Positions 1 to 5,055 of a DNA stretch of 5,055 bases are shown one piece after another. A model generated the notes under the pieces. It had not been told where the DNA came from. It did not search any database and saw only the letters and a program-made list of their open reading frames with translations. A program made the position numbers and the translations under genes. Origin of the DNA: Acidobacteriota bacterium (GTDB taxonomy: Bacteria > Acidobacteriota > Vicinamibacteria > Vicinamibacterales > UBA8438); the NCBI GenBank assembly GCA_003533545.1, contig DQEK01000291.1, forward strand, positions 1 to 5,055, read 5' to 3'. Position 1 is the first letter of the stretch. Each line of letters begins with the position of its first letter.

Positions 1-801
1 AATAGCCCGGTCGTCCGGGCACTGAGTTTTACCGGCTCGACCGCGGTCGGTCGGAAACTGATGGCGCAATGCGCCACGCACGTAACGAAGCTTTCACTCG
101 AGCTGGGTGGCAATGCTCCGTTCATCGTCTTCGAGGATGCCGACCTCGACGCCGCTGTCACAGGTGCGATGGCATCGAAGTTCCGGAACACCGGCCAAAC
201 CTGCGTGTGCGTGAATCGCTTTCTGGTGCAGGATGCGGTGCATGACGTCTTCGTGGCGAAACTGCGTGAGGCCATGATCAAACTCACTGTAGGAAACGGG
301 CTCGACGATGGTGTCGATCAGACCGCGTTGATCGATGCCCAAGCTCTCCGGAAGGTGGAGGCCCACGTAGCGGACGCCCTAGCGAACGGCGCCACCCTCG
401 AGTTGGGCGGTGAAGCTCATCCACTGGGCGGCACCTACTACCAGCCCACCTTGCTCACTGGGATAGAGCCGGGCATGCTATGCACTCGGGAAGAAACGTT
501 CGGTCCCGTCTCGGCCGTCATGCGATTCGCCACCGAAGAGGAAGCGATCGGACAGGCGAACAACACCGAGTACGGCCTGGCCGCCTACTTCTACAGCCAA
601 AACGTCGACCGAATCTGGCGAGTCGCTGAGCAACTGGAAACCGGCATCGTCGGTGTAAACGAAGGCATCATTTCGACGCCGGTCGCTCCCTTCGGTGGCG
701 TCAAGGCCTCTGGTATAGGACGCGAAGGTTCGCGCCACGGGCTCGACGAGTACACCGAACTCAAGTATCTCTGCATGGGGGCGTCGGGGCATGATTCGTG
801 A
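1..801 (+). CDS. gabD: Succinate-semialdehyde dehydrogenase, C-terminal part (5' end outside window)
   Basis: Cytoplasmic aldehyde dehydrogenase that oxidises succinate semialdehyde to succinate with NAD(P)+, the last step of the GABA shunt. The frame is open from base 1, so the ATG at 61 is internal; 266 codons are visible, a little over half of the usual ~480. Family landmarks seen: SFTGSTAVG (nt 25-51) of the cofactor-binding fold, ELGGNAPF with the general-base Glu at nt 100-102, FRNTGQTCVC with the catalytic Cys at nt 202-204, EETFGPV (nt 490-510) and APFGGVKASGIGREGS near the end. The CxC pair matches Cys340/Cys342 of human SSADH, the known redox-switch pair. The Arg at nt 184-186 and the Ser at nt 673-675 match the human substrate-binding Arg334 and Ser498. 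These features favour SSADH over other aldehyde dehydrogenases, although glutarate-semialdehyde dehydrogenase (DavD) is very close and cannot be excluded. The next possible gene overlaps its stop by 4 nt. Confidence 0.93.
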   Translation, partial: NSPVVRALSFTGSTAVGRKLMAQCATHVTKLSLELGGNAPFIVFEDADLDAAVTGAMASKFRNTGQTCVCVNRFLVQDAVHDVFVAKLREAMIKLTVGNGLDDGVDQTALIDAQALRKVEAHVADALANGATLELGGEAHPLGGTYYQPTLLTGIEPGMLCTREETFGPVSAVMRFATEEEAIGQANNTEYGLAAYFYSQNVDRIWRVAEQLETGIVGVNEGIISTPVAPFGGVKASGIGREGSRHGLDEYTELKYLCMGASGHDS

Positions 802-956
802 GCGACGTGGCAGTAGGACCACGATGGGTCGAGCGGATTCGTCGATACCAGCTGACGGATGTGCCCAAGCCCGAAAATATCAGAAACGCCGAGCCTGATC
901 GCTTTTTTCGGCTCCACGAGCGTCCGCGCTCAGCGGACGCCACACACGACGACTAG
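798..956 (+). CDS. Possible small protein, 52 aa, coupled to gabD
   Basis: An open frame starting with GTG at 798-800 overlaps the gabD stop as GTGA, the usual geometry of translational coupling. It ends with TAG at 954-956. The protein begins MSDVAVGPRWVERIRRYQL and is charged, with no membrane segment or signal peptide, so it would be cytoplasmic. I do not recognise a family. Points for: it fills the gap between gabD and the convergent lipoprotein gene almost exactly, its stop overlaps the opposing stop in a single CTAG (953-956), and its codons are unremarkable for the region. Points against: it is short, has only a weak G-rich stretch (786-789) as ribosome site, includes one AGA codon and a TTT-TTT pair, and contains two inverted repeats in its last third. 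It could be a truncated remnant or non-coding 3' sequence. Confidence 0.4.
   Translation: MSDVAVGPRWVERIRRYQLTDVPKPENIRNAEPDRFFRLHERPRSADATHDD
868..913. terminator. Imperfect inverted repeat with A- and T-tracts, possible terminator
   Basis: CCGAAAA (871-877) pairs with TTTTCGG (905-911). Inside it ATCAG (879-883) pairs with CTGAT (895-899), and AG/CT can extend the base around a bulged C. Read on + the 3' arm carries six T (903-908); read on - the other arm gives a TTTT tract, as in bidirectional terminators between convergent genes. The stem is interrupted and AT-rich outside its loop, and the site lies within the possible small gene at 798-956, so the call is tentative. Confidence 0.3.
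920..940. repeat. Perfect 8-bp GC-rich hairpin with 5-nt loop
   Basis: GCGTCCGC (920-927) and GCGGACGC (933-940) are exact reverse complements around GCTCA. The hairpin sits just past the 3' end of the lipoprotein B gene and about 120 nt past gabD, so it could end transcription or protect a 3' end from either side. No T-tract follows it on either strand, so it is not a classical intrinsic terminator by itself. The structure is certain from the bases; its role is inferred from position only. Confidence 0.45.
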
Positions 957-1486
957 CGAACCGGGATCGTCACGCTGCGGACAATGGTGACGGCGTCGTC
1001 GTCGACGAATGTCAAGTCGACCTGGATCCGGGCCTCTCGGCCTTCGTTCGGAAGTGTGTACCAGACCTCGTAGTCGATGGACATCTCGGTTCCGGTTTCA
1101 ACTCGGTTATTGTGCGGCGCCGTATCGAACTCGTAGTGCTCGACCAACCCAGGCGGTGGCACGACGACGATGTCGGCGGTGGTCTGACGGAGAACCAGTG
1201 TCTGGCCTACGACCGCCACGGCGGTCTGGTCGTCGGGTGCACGGATAACAGCGCTGAAAGAGGTTCTCCAGTCGTACTCCAACACAGCGCCGTTTAGTTC
1301 GTAGGTCACGCCGCTCGACGGGGTGGCCGACAGCGACGTAGGGACCGCAACGACTTCGAGCGGGGCACTCGCGACTGTTGTGGGCATGATGAATGCTGGC
1401 CTGTCACACGCCGACAACGCCAGCGCGGCGACGAACACCATCCGCCCACGGCTACCGGTGAATGCACTCCGGCAGAGAAGGATCAT
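953..1486 (-). CDS. Small lipoprotein B, unknown family, paralogue of its upstream neighbour
   Basis: A 177-aa predicted lipoprotein; I do not recognise a named family. The N-terminus has a basic stretch (Arg6, Arg13, Arg15), a hydrophobic core (residues 16-26) and a lipobox LSAC with the acylated Cys at residue 27, followed by Asp-Arg-Pro. The remaining ~150 residues alternate short hydrophobic stretches with Gly, Pro and Thr turns and have no further Cys, which suggests one beta-sandwich domain. It aligns along its length with the preceding lipoprotein: SSGVTYEL (58-65), WRTSF (73-77), NRVETG (127-132) and VWYTLPNEG (141-149) all have counterparts. I chose the ATG at 1486 because it overlaps the upstream stop as ATGA and because starting at Met16 would remove all the positive charges of the signal peptide. 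It is the last gene of the receptor unit, and its stop overlaps that of the opposing small frame. Role unknown; accessory to the receptor is an inference. Confidence 0.82.
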   Translation of the reverse strand: MILLCRSAFTGSRGRMVFVAALALSACDRPAFIMPTTVASAPLEVVAVPTSLSATPSSGVTYELNGAVLEYDWRTSFSAVIRAPDDQTAVAVVGQTLVLRQTTADIVVVPPPGLVEHYEFDTAPHNNRVETGTEMSIDYEVWYTLPNEGREARIQVDLTFVDDDAVTIVRSVTIPVR

Positions 1487-1989
1487 GGCGCAACCTGAAC
1501 ATCGACGGTCGAGGTCGTTAGACCCGCGGGCGTATCGAACGACGCGGTCAGCGTCACCAACGCCTCCTGTCCCCCATTAGGGAGGAGATACCAGAGATCA
1601 AACTCCACAACGGCCTCACCGCCCGACTCGATACGATTGGCTTGGGGGCGTGGGGTGAAGCGAAATCGTTCGTCATCCGACGCAGCCGGGGCGACGACGA
1701 TTCCATCCGTCGCTTGCTGCACATTAACCGCCAGGATCGCGATGTCCACCGGGCTCGCGTTCTCGGGCAAATTCATGATCAGGGCAAACGACGTTTTCCA
1801 CGGCAGGTCAAACGTACTTCCGCCGACTGTTACCGTCACGCCGGTGGAAGGCACTGCTACCAGGGGGTCCGGCGCTACCGACAACTCCACCCGTTGGTAC
1901 GAAGTCGGGGCAGTCGGGGCCCCTTCTTCGCAACCGGTCACCGAGAGGACGGCGATCAGCGCTAGGGCGCGTTGGGTTCTCCCAAACAT
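1483..1989 (-). CDS. Small lipoprotein A, unknown family, next to TonB receptor
   Basis: A 168-aa predicted lipoprotein of no family I recognise. The signal peptide has Arg4 and Arg7, a hydrophobic core and a lipobox VTGC with the acylated Cys at residue 20, followed by Glu-Glu and a Pro/Thr-rich linker. The mature part has motifs shared with lipoprotein B: STGVTVTV (48-55), WKTSF (64-68), NRIESG (118-123) and LWYLLPNGG (132-140), with similar spacing, so the two arose by tandem duplication and then diverged widely. An Ig-like or other beta-sandwich fold is likely from composition, not shown. The start is the ATG at 1989, five bases after a strong AAAGGAG; an in-frame GTG at 1995 lies on that ribosome site and is unlikely. 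It follows the receptor gene by 40 nt with no terminator-like hairpin between, and it overlaps lipoprotein B by 4 nt, so the three are probably one transcript. Confidence 0.85.
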   Translation of the reverse strand: MFGRTQRALALIAVLSVTGCEEGAPTAPTSYQRVELSVAPDPLVAVPSTGVTVTVGGSTFDLPWKTSFALIMNLPENASPVDIAILAVNVQQATDGIVVAPAASDDERFRFTPRPQANRIESGGEAVVEFDLWYLLPNGGQEALVTLTASFDTPAGLTTSTVDVQVAP

Positions 1990-1994
1990 CCTCA

Positions 1995-2001
1995 CTCCTT
2001 T
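1995..2001 (-). promoter_or_regulatory. Ribosome binding site of lipoprotein A
   Basis: On the minus strand the bases read AAAGGAG, five nt before the ATG at 1989-1987. This near-perfect Shine-Dalgarno decides between the ATG and an overlapping in-frame GTG at 1995-1993. Confidence 0.75.
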
Positions 2002-2029
2002 CGAAGCAGCAGCAACCAGCCCACCACCT

Positions 2030-4294
2030 TCAAAACGAGACGTGCACGCCGGCTCGAAATAAACGGCCTAGCGCCGGATAGCCGAGCACGTCTTGATAGA
2101 CCTCGCCGGTCAAATTCTCACCGACGACAGACAGCATCACACGGTCGGTCACTGCGAACCGCCCGGCGGCGTCCCATCGGATATAGCTCTCGACAACATC
2201 CAATCCAAGCGCCTGAGTAAAAACATCGATACCGGGCTCCCGCTCGCCAACGTATCGCATAGCGGCACTGGCAGAGAATGGGCCGACCTGCACGTCACCC
2301 GTGAACGTCGCCTGGTGTTTGGGGACTTGCGGCAACGACTGGCCAGCCTTGATGCGGTCGGTGCCGGTCGTTACCTCGGATTCCGTGAAGGTATAAACAC
2401 CGCGCAACTCAACCTGAGAAATGGGCCGAATTGAAGCGGTCGCTTCAAGCCCGTGTGCCCAACTGCGTGGAAGGTTAATGTAGCCGGTTCGTAAGTCGAG
2501 CAACGTAGCGGTGAATGGGTCTCGAAGACCATCGCTCACGTCCCGTAGATACTGTCCTCGCTCGAACAAGGTGAGCTGCTGAAACGCATCGATCGTCCGA
2601 AGAGCCGGTATATCCACCGAACCCAACACCACGAGATCGCTGTAGACGTGGCGGAACCCAGTGAAATCGACCTGCGCCCGTGCACCCCAGGCTCTCCCTA
2701 TCCCACCGTCAGCAGTTTTGCTTTTTGCCTGCACGAGGTCGACATTACCTTGTCGGTCCAGCGTTGCACCGAACCGTTGCTCAAGAGTGGGAGTCCCGAT
2801 CCCATAACCGGCACTAGCGTGGACGACCCAACCTCGACCAAGCCCGTAGGTCAGAGACCCGCGCGGCTGGGCAAAGAAGTCGTATGGGCCGTTCTTAACG
2901 AATCTCCCTCCCGCGGTGACCGACAAATTCTCAAACACCTGTATCCGGTCCTGCCCGTAACCGGCCAAACTGAGACGCTGCTGGTCGAACCGGGCGCTGG
3001 TGCCGAAACGACCGCCTTCCACCTCAACAGTGCCGCCGCCCGTAATCACGTGGAACTCATCGATTGGGTGGGTGTACTCGTAAGTAAGGCGGGCCTCTTG
3101 GGTGTCGTTACGCAGGCCCACACCGAGCGGCGTGTCCAAAATCTCGAAACGGAGCCCCGGTTCAGCAGACGATTGCAGCCGTGCCGCGCCAGAGTCGAGG
3201 GGATTCAACGAGTGACGGGTGGTTTGTGATGCAACCAACCGAAACTCATGCGACGGCCGCGCAGCGCTCTGCCCGAGACGCAGCGTGGCTCCCACCAGCC
3301 ACCGGTCCCCCTCCTCACGAGCGTCGAGATCGGGTCGCACGAACAGGGTGGGGCCAGGGAGTCCAACCGTACTCGTCTCGCCACGAAACATGAGCTGGGC
3401 CGACATATTGTCCCGGACCAGACCTACGGTGCCACCGACCACCGTCTGTACGTAGGCACTGTTCGGCTGCTCGTTGTCCATTTCGAGGTTTCGAGCCCCG
3501 ACCGCCCAGTCGTAGTCACCCAAGCCCCCGCTCGCCATCGCACTTACCTGCCGCCACTCGAGCTGCCCGGCTTCGACGTCGAACGCAACCCGAGGCGTGC
3601 CCGCATCGGTCAGGAAGTGAGCAGCCCCGGTCAGACCTTCACCGCGGGCACTCAGCGGTGCGCCCCGGATCACCTCGAGCACCGCGGGTTGTCCCGGCGC
3701 GTTCAAATGAAACCGAGAGGGCAGGTCATTCAACAACCGTCCGTCCGTCAACAGGAACCGGTCACCGGTTTCAACGCCTCGAACCCGAACGGTGGTCGGC
3801 TGCCCGACGCCGCCTGCACGGGTCACCGTAACGCCGGGCGCGTACTCGAGCAGCCTCAAGAGCGGCACCTGACCACGTTCGGCCACGGAACCGGCCACAG
3901 TGGACCCCGCCTGCCCGGGGCTCGCCTCGAGCAAGGGACTCGCCCGCCAGTCCTCACCCTCGAGGTCCTCGGGGGACAGCATCGTCATGTCGCGTCGAAT
4001 CGTGATGTAGGCAACTGCGGTGATTGGAGCGGCGGGTTCTACAACGAACGGTGGACGGTCGATGGTCACCACGTAAGGCCCAGGGACAAGCCCTTCAAAT
4101 CGAAACTCGCCGTCGGCATCGGTGCGAACGGTGAACTCCCGGCTCTCACCCGTTGCGATAATGACGGCGTCCGGCACCATCTCGCCCGTCGCGGTCCGGA
4201 CAGTGCCAACGAGGGTGCCGACTGCCTGTTGAGCATGCAGCGCGACGGTGCCAACCGAGCAACACAATGCAACTAACGCAATCCGACAGCACAT
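2030..4294 (-). CDS. TonB-dependent outer-membrane receptor with N-terminal carboxypeptidase-regulatory-like domain
   Basis: A 754-aa outer-membrane transporter that would import a ligand using energy from TonB/ExbBD. A Sec signal peptide (1-21, core IALVALCCSVGTVAL, cut after ALHA) is followed by a carboxypeptidase-regulatory-like beta-sandwich (about 26-105: GTLVGTVRTATGE, then TDADGEFRFEGLVPGPYVV). The plug spans about 142-230, with LLRLLEYAPGV, VRVRGVETGDRFLLTDG and LEVIRGAPLSARGEGLTG. A ~520-residue beta-barrel follows, ending in the aromatic VHVSF that suits BAM-dependent insertion. No canonical TonB box is obvious between the first two domains. The start at 4294 fits the signal peptide and has GGAG nine bases upstream. 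The frame stays open to 4828 but the extra residues look non-coding and run over the divergent gene; an ATG at 4360 would add 22 residues ahead of the signal. The ligand cannot be read from sequence; the plug resembles BtuB/siderophore-type receptors in general form only. First gene of a unit with two lipoproteins. Confidence 0.93.
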   Translation of the reverse strand: MCCRIALVALCCSVGTVALHAQQAVGTLVGTVRTATGEMVPDAVIIATGESREFTVRTDADGEFRFEGLVPGPYVVTIDRPPFVVEPAAPITAVAYITIRRDMTMLSPEDLEGEDWRASPLLEASPGQAGSTVAGSVAERGQVPLLRLLEYAPGVTVTRAGGVGQPTTVRVRGVETGDRFLLTDGRLLNDLPSRFHLNAPGQPAVLEVIRGAPLSARGEGLTGAAHFLTDAGTPRVAFDVEAGQLEWRQVSAMASGGLGDYDWAVGARNLEMDNEQPNSAYVQTVVGGTVGLVRDNMSAQLMFRGETSTVGLPGPTLFVRPDLDAREEGDRWLVGATLRLGQSAARPSHEFRLVASQTTRHSLNPLDSGAARLQSSAEPGLRFEILDTPLGVGLRNDTQEARLTYEYTHPIDEFHVITGGGTVEVEGGRFGTSARFDQQRLSLAGYGQDRIQVFENLSVTAGGRFVKNGPYDFFAQPRGSLTYGLGRGWVVHASAGYGIGTPTLEQRFGATLDRQGNVDLVQAKSKTADGGIGRAWGARAQVDFTGFRHVYSDLVVLGSVDIPALRTIDAFQQLTLFERGQYLRDVSDGLRDPFTATLLDLRTGYINLPRSWAHGLEATASIRPISQVELRGVYTFTESEVTTGTDRIKAGQSLPQVPKHQATFTGDVQVGPFSASAAMRYVGEREPGIDVFTQALGLDVVESYIRWDAAGRFAVTDRVMLSVVGENLTGEVYQDVLGYPALGRLFRAGVHVSF

Positions 4295-4397
4295 TGCACG
4301 ATGCTCCAGCGCGCGATCAAAGACTGCACGATTTCCGTCACTAGTACCCAACCCCTCCATCAAGCTTCCATAACAACGACCCACGACAGACACCACG

Positions 4398-4410
4398 GGC
4401 AGACGCTGCC
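4398..4410 (-). repeat. Short perfect hairpin in the receptor leader
   Basis: GGCAG (4398-4402) and CTGCC (4406-4410) are reverse complements around three bases. It would lie in the 5' leader of the receptor transcript if that starts near 4570, about 100 nt before the ATG. No T-tract follows. A repeat this short can occur by chance; no function is claimed. Confidence 0.3.
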
Positions 4411-4576
4411 TCCCGGGTCTCGTAATCCACGTCCATTCCATTCCAGACTGATAACGTGATCGCCACGGCGAACCGGTGCCCCCGGCCCGTGTCGGGGATT
4501 GCACACGGTCACGCGAACGCGGGCGGGTCACTCTCGGTGTGGAGCCCAAAACTGCACGGACCGGCGCCGAGACCCC

Positions 4577-4605
4577 ATTATCGCCCAATCTTGAGGCGGT
4601 GACAT
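4577..4605 (-). promoter_or_regulatory. Candidate sigma-70 promoter of the receptor unit
   Basis: On the minus strand ATGTCA (4605-4600; 4 of 6 to TTGACA) and GATAAT (4582-4577; 5 of 6 to TATAAT) are 17 nt apart. Transcription would start near 4570, leaving a leader of roughly 275 nt before the receptor ATG at 4294. No better pair was seen closer to the gene. The leader is long, so another start nearer the gene remains possible. Confidence 0.4.
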
Positions 4606-4609
4606 GCCA

Positions 4610-4628
4610 GAAACGGTTTCGACGGTTT
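4610..4628. promoter_or_regulatory. Operator-like palindrome with repeated half-site
   Basis: GAAAC-G-GTTTC (4610-4620) is an 11-bp palindrome, and ACGGTTT within it (4613-4619) recurs at 4622-4628, nine bases on. It lies about 40-60 bases upstream of the quinoprotein -10 and just upstream of the candidate receptor -35, so a bound protein could affect both directions. The regulator is unknown and the match could be chance. Confidence 0.3.
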
Positions 4629-4666
4629 TCACTCCCATCGCCGCGGTCCGCCGGTCGACGAGACAC

Positions 4667-4672
4667 TATAAT
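4667..4672 (+). promoter_or_regulatory. Consensus -10 box (TATAAT) of the quinoprotein gene
   Basis: A perfect TATAAT lies 39 bases before the ATG at 4712, which predicts a start near 4679 and a leader of about 33 nt containing the ribosome site. No good TTGACA-like box is found 16-18 bases upstream (the region reads GC-rich CGGTCC), so the promoter may depend on an activator. On the minus strand the same spot offers TATAGT, so it could also fire leftwards. Confidence 0.5.
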
Positions 4673-4698
4673 CGCGACGTCCTCGTTTTGCGACCGGC

Positions 4699-4704
4699 AA
4701 GGAG
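4699..4704 (+). promoter_or_regulatory. Ribosome binding site of the quinoprotein gene
   Basis: AAGGAG ends seven bases before the ATG at 4712, an optimal Shine-Dalgarno that fixes the start codon. Confidence 0.75.
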
Positions 4705-4711
4705 AAGGTAA

Positions 4712-5055
4712 ATGCACACGGGCCAGCAGCCTCGGAAACTCGTTTCGATTGTGCGGTTGGTCGCGTTCGTCACCGCCGTGACAACCGGATTGCTGTCTGA
4801 GGCCCAAGTGCCAGACGGCGAATGGCACGCCTTCGGCCGCGACGAAGCTAACACCAAGTACTCACCGCTGGACCAAATCACGGCGGACAACTTCGGCGAC
4901 TTGGAGATCGCCTGGCGTTGGACCTCCCTCTCCCGGGCAGCCGTCGAGGAAAACGAACGGATCCGCCCCAGCGCGTTCAAGTCCTCGCCCCTCATGGCCG
5001 ACGGGCTCGTCTACGTCAGCACCGCCCTGGGGCAAGCGGCAGCCCTCGACGCTGG
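4712..5055 (+). CDS. PQQ-dependent dehydrogenase (quinoprotein), N-terminal part (3' end outside window)
   Basis: The first 114 codons of an exported quinoprotein of the PQQ alcohol/glucose dehydrogenase beta-propeller superfamily, which oxidises alcohols or sugars in the periplasm with pyrroloquinoline quinone. A signal peptide spans about 1-31 (Arg8/Lys9, core from about 10 to 28, likely cut after SEA). The mature start has the family signature GEWHAFGRDEANTKYSPL (36-53), then DQITADNFGDLEIAWRW (54-70) and, after an insert, SSPLMADGLVYVST (91-104) and the first propeller motif ALDAG at the window edge. These are the usual opening elements of this family. PQQ-, metal- and heme-binding residues lie beyond the edge, so substrate, presence of a cytochrome c domain and integrity cannot be judged. 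With a single predicted signal peptide and no multi-helix start it looks like a soluble type rather than membrane-bound Gcd. It is divergent from the receptor unit and shares its control region. Confidence 0.88.
   Translation, partial: MHTGQQPRKLVSIVRLVAFVTAVTTGLLSEAQVPDGEWHAFGRDEANTKYSPLDQITADNFGDLEIAWRWTSLSRAAVEENERIRPSAFKSSPLMADGLVYVSTALGQAAALDA

Larger units (their letters stand above)
4295..4711. other. Divergent intergenic control region, 417 nt
   Basis: No credible gene lies here: the open frames on both strands have basic, low-complexity products and no ribosome sites. It separates the start of the receptor unit (-) from that of the quinoprotein (+). It holds promoter candidates for each direction, a palindrome and a 9-nt-spaced repeat near 4610-4628, a pair of GGTCAC direct repeats (4507-4512, 4526-4531), a CCGTGT/ACACGG inverted repeat (4487-4508) and a small hairpin (4398-4410). 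I looked for conserved blocks of the cobalamin riboswitch on the minus strand and did not find them. Confidence 0.7.

Noticed and set aside
791..898. Alternative 35-codon frame from the ATG at 791
   Set aside because: Short, Arg-rich product in another frame than the better-placed GTG frame at 798, with no context support.
1990..1995. GTG start two codons upstream for lipoprotein A
   Set aside because: It overlaps the AAAGGAG ribosome site, whereas the ATG at 1989 is correctly spaced from it.
4262..4264. Lipobox reading of the receptor N-terminus (Cys11/Cys12)
   Set aside because: The residues before these Cys (VAL) do not fit a lipobox, and a normal cleavage site ALHA-QQ follows.
3248..4276. 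Open frame of 342 codons on the + strand opposite the receptor
   Set aside because: It lies fully antisense to a well-supported receptor gene, has Arg/Pro/His-rich composition and no recognisable domain or start signals; a typical GC-rich shadow.
4295..4570. Cobalamin or other riboswitch in the receptor leader
   Set aside because: The leader is long enough, but I could not find conserved cobalamin-riboswitch blocks on the minus strand; a covariance-model search would be decisive.
4295..4828. N-terminal extension of the receptor frame by 178 residues
   Set aside because: The residues are basic and non-repetitive without domain features, precede a clear signal peptide, and run antisense over the quinoprotein start; the ATG at 4294 has a ribosome site and fits secretion.

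Overview
The window reads as ordinary chromosomal DNA of a moderately high-GC, Gram-negative (diderm) bacterium. It holds a TonB-dependent outer-membrane receptor, two lipoproteins with lipobox signal peptides and a secreted quinoprotein. A receptor with an N-terminal carboxypeptidase-regulatory-like domain, together with a soluble-type PQQ dehydrogenase, is common in Acidobacteriota (for example Vicinamibacteria-like lineages) and some neighbouring phyla. That placement is an impression from protein style, not a proof. No mobile element, CRISPR array, tRNA or rRNA was seen.

Layout. (1) Positions 1-801, + strand: the C-terminal half of an NAD(P)-dependent succinate-semialdehyde dehydrogenase (GabD type), cut by the left edge. 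(2) Positions 798-956, + strand: a possible 52-codon gene that starts on a GTG overlapping the gabD stop and ends on a CTAG shared with the convergent gene. Two inverted repeats lie at its 3' end and may mark the transcription end between the convergent units. (3) Positions 953-4294, - strand: a compact three-gene unit transcribed right to left. It runs from the TonB-dependent receptor (754 aa) through a 40-nt gap to lipoprotein A (168 aa) and then, by a 4-nt ATGA overlap, to lipoprotein B (177 aa). A and B are diverged tandem paralogues of a family I do not recognise. (4) Positions 4295-4711: a 417-nt divergent control region with promoter candidates for both directions. (5) Positions 4712-5055, + strand: the N-terminus of an exported PQQ-dependent dehydrogenase, cut by the right edge.

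How they may work together. The receptor and the two lipoproteins look like one outer-membrane uptake unit, with the lipoproteins as possible accessory subunits. The divergent quinoprotein needs PQQ, which some Gram-negatives import through a TonB-dependent receptor (E. coli PqqU/YncD). A receptor for PQQ, or for a substrate or metal linked to the quinoprotein, is therefore a reasonable but untested idea. The gabD end is a separate convergent unit with no evident functional link.
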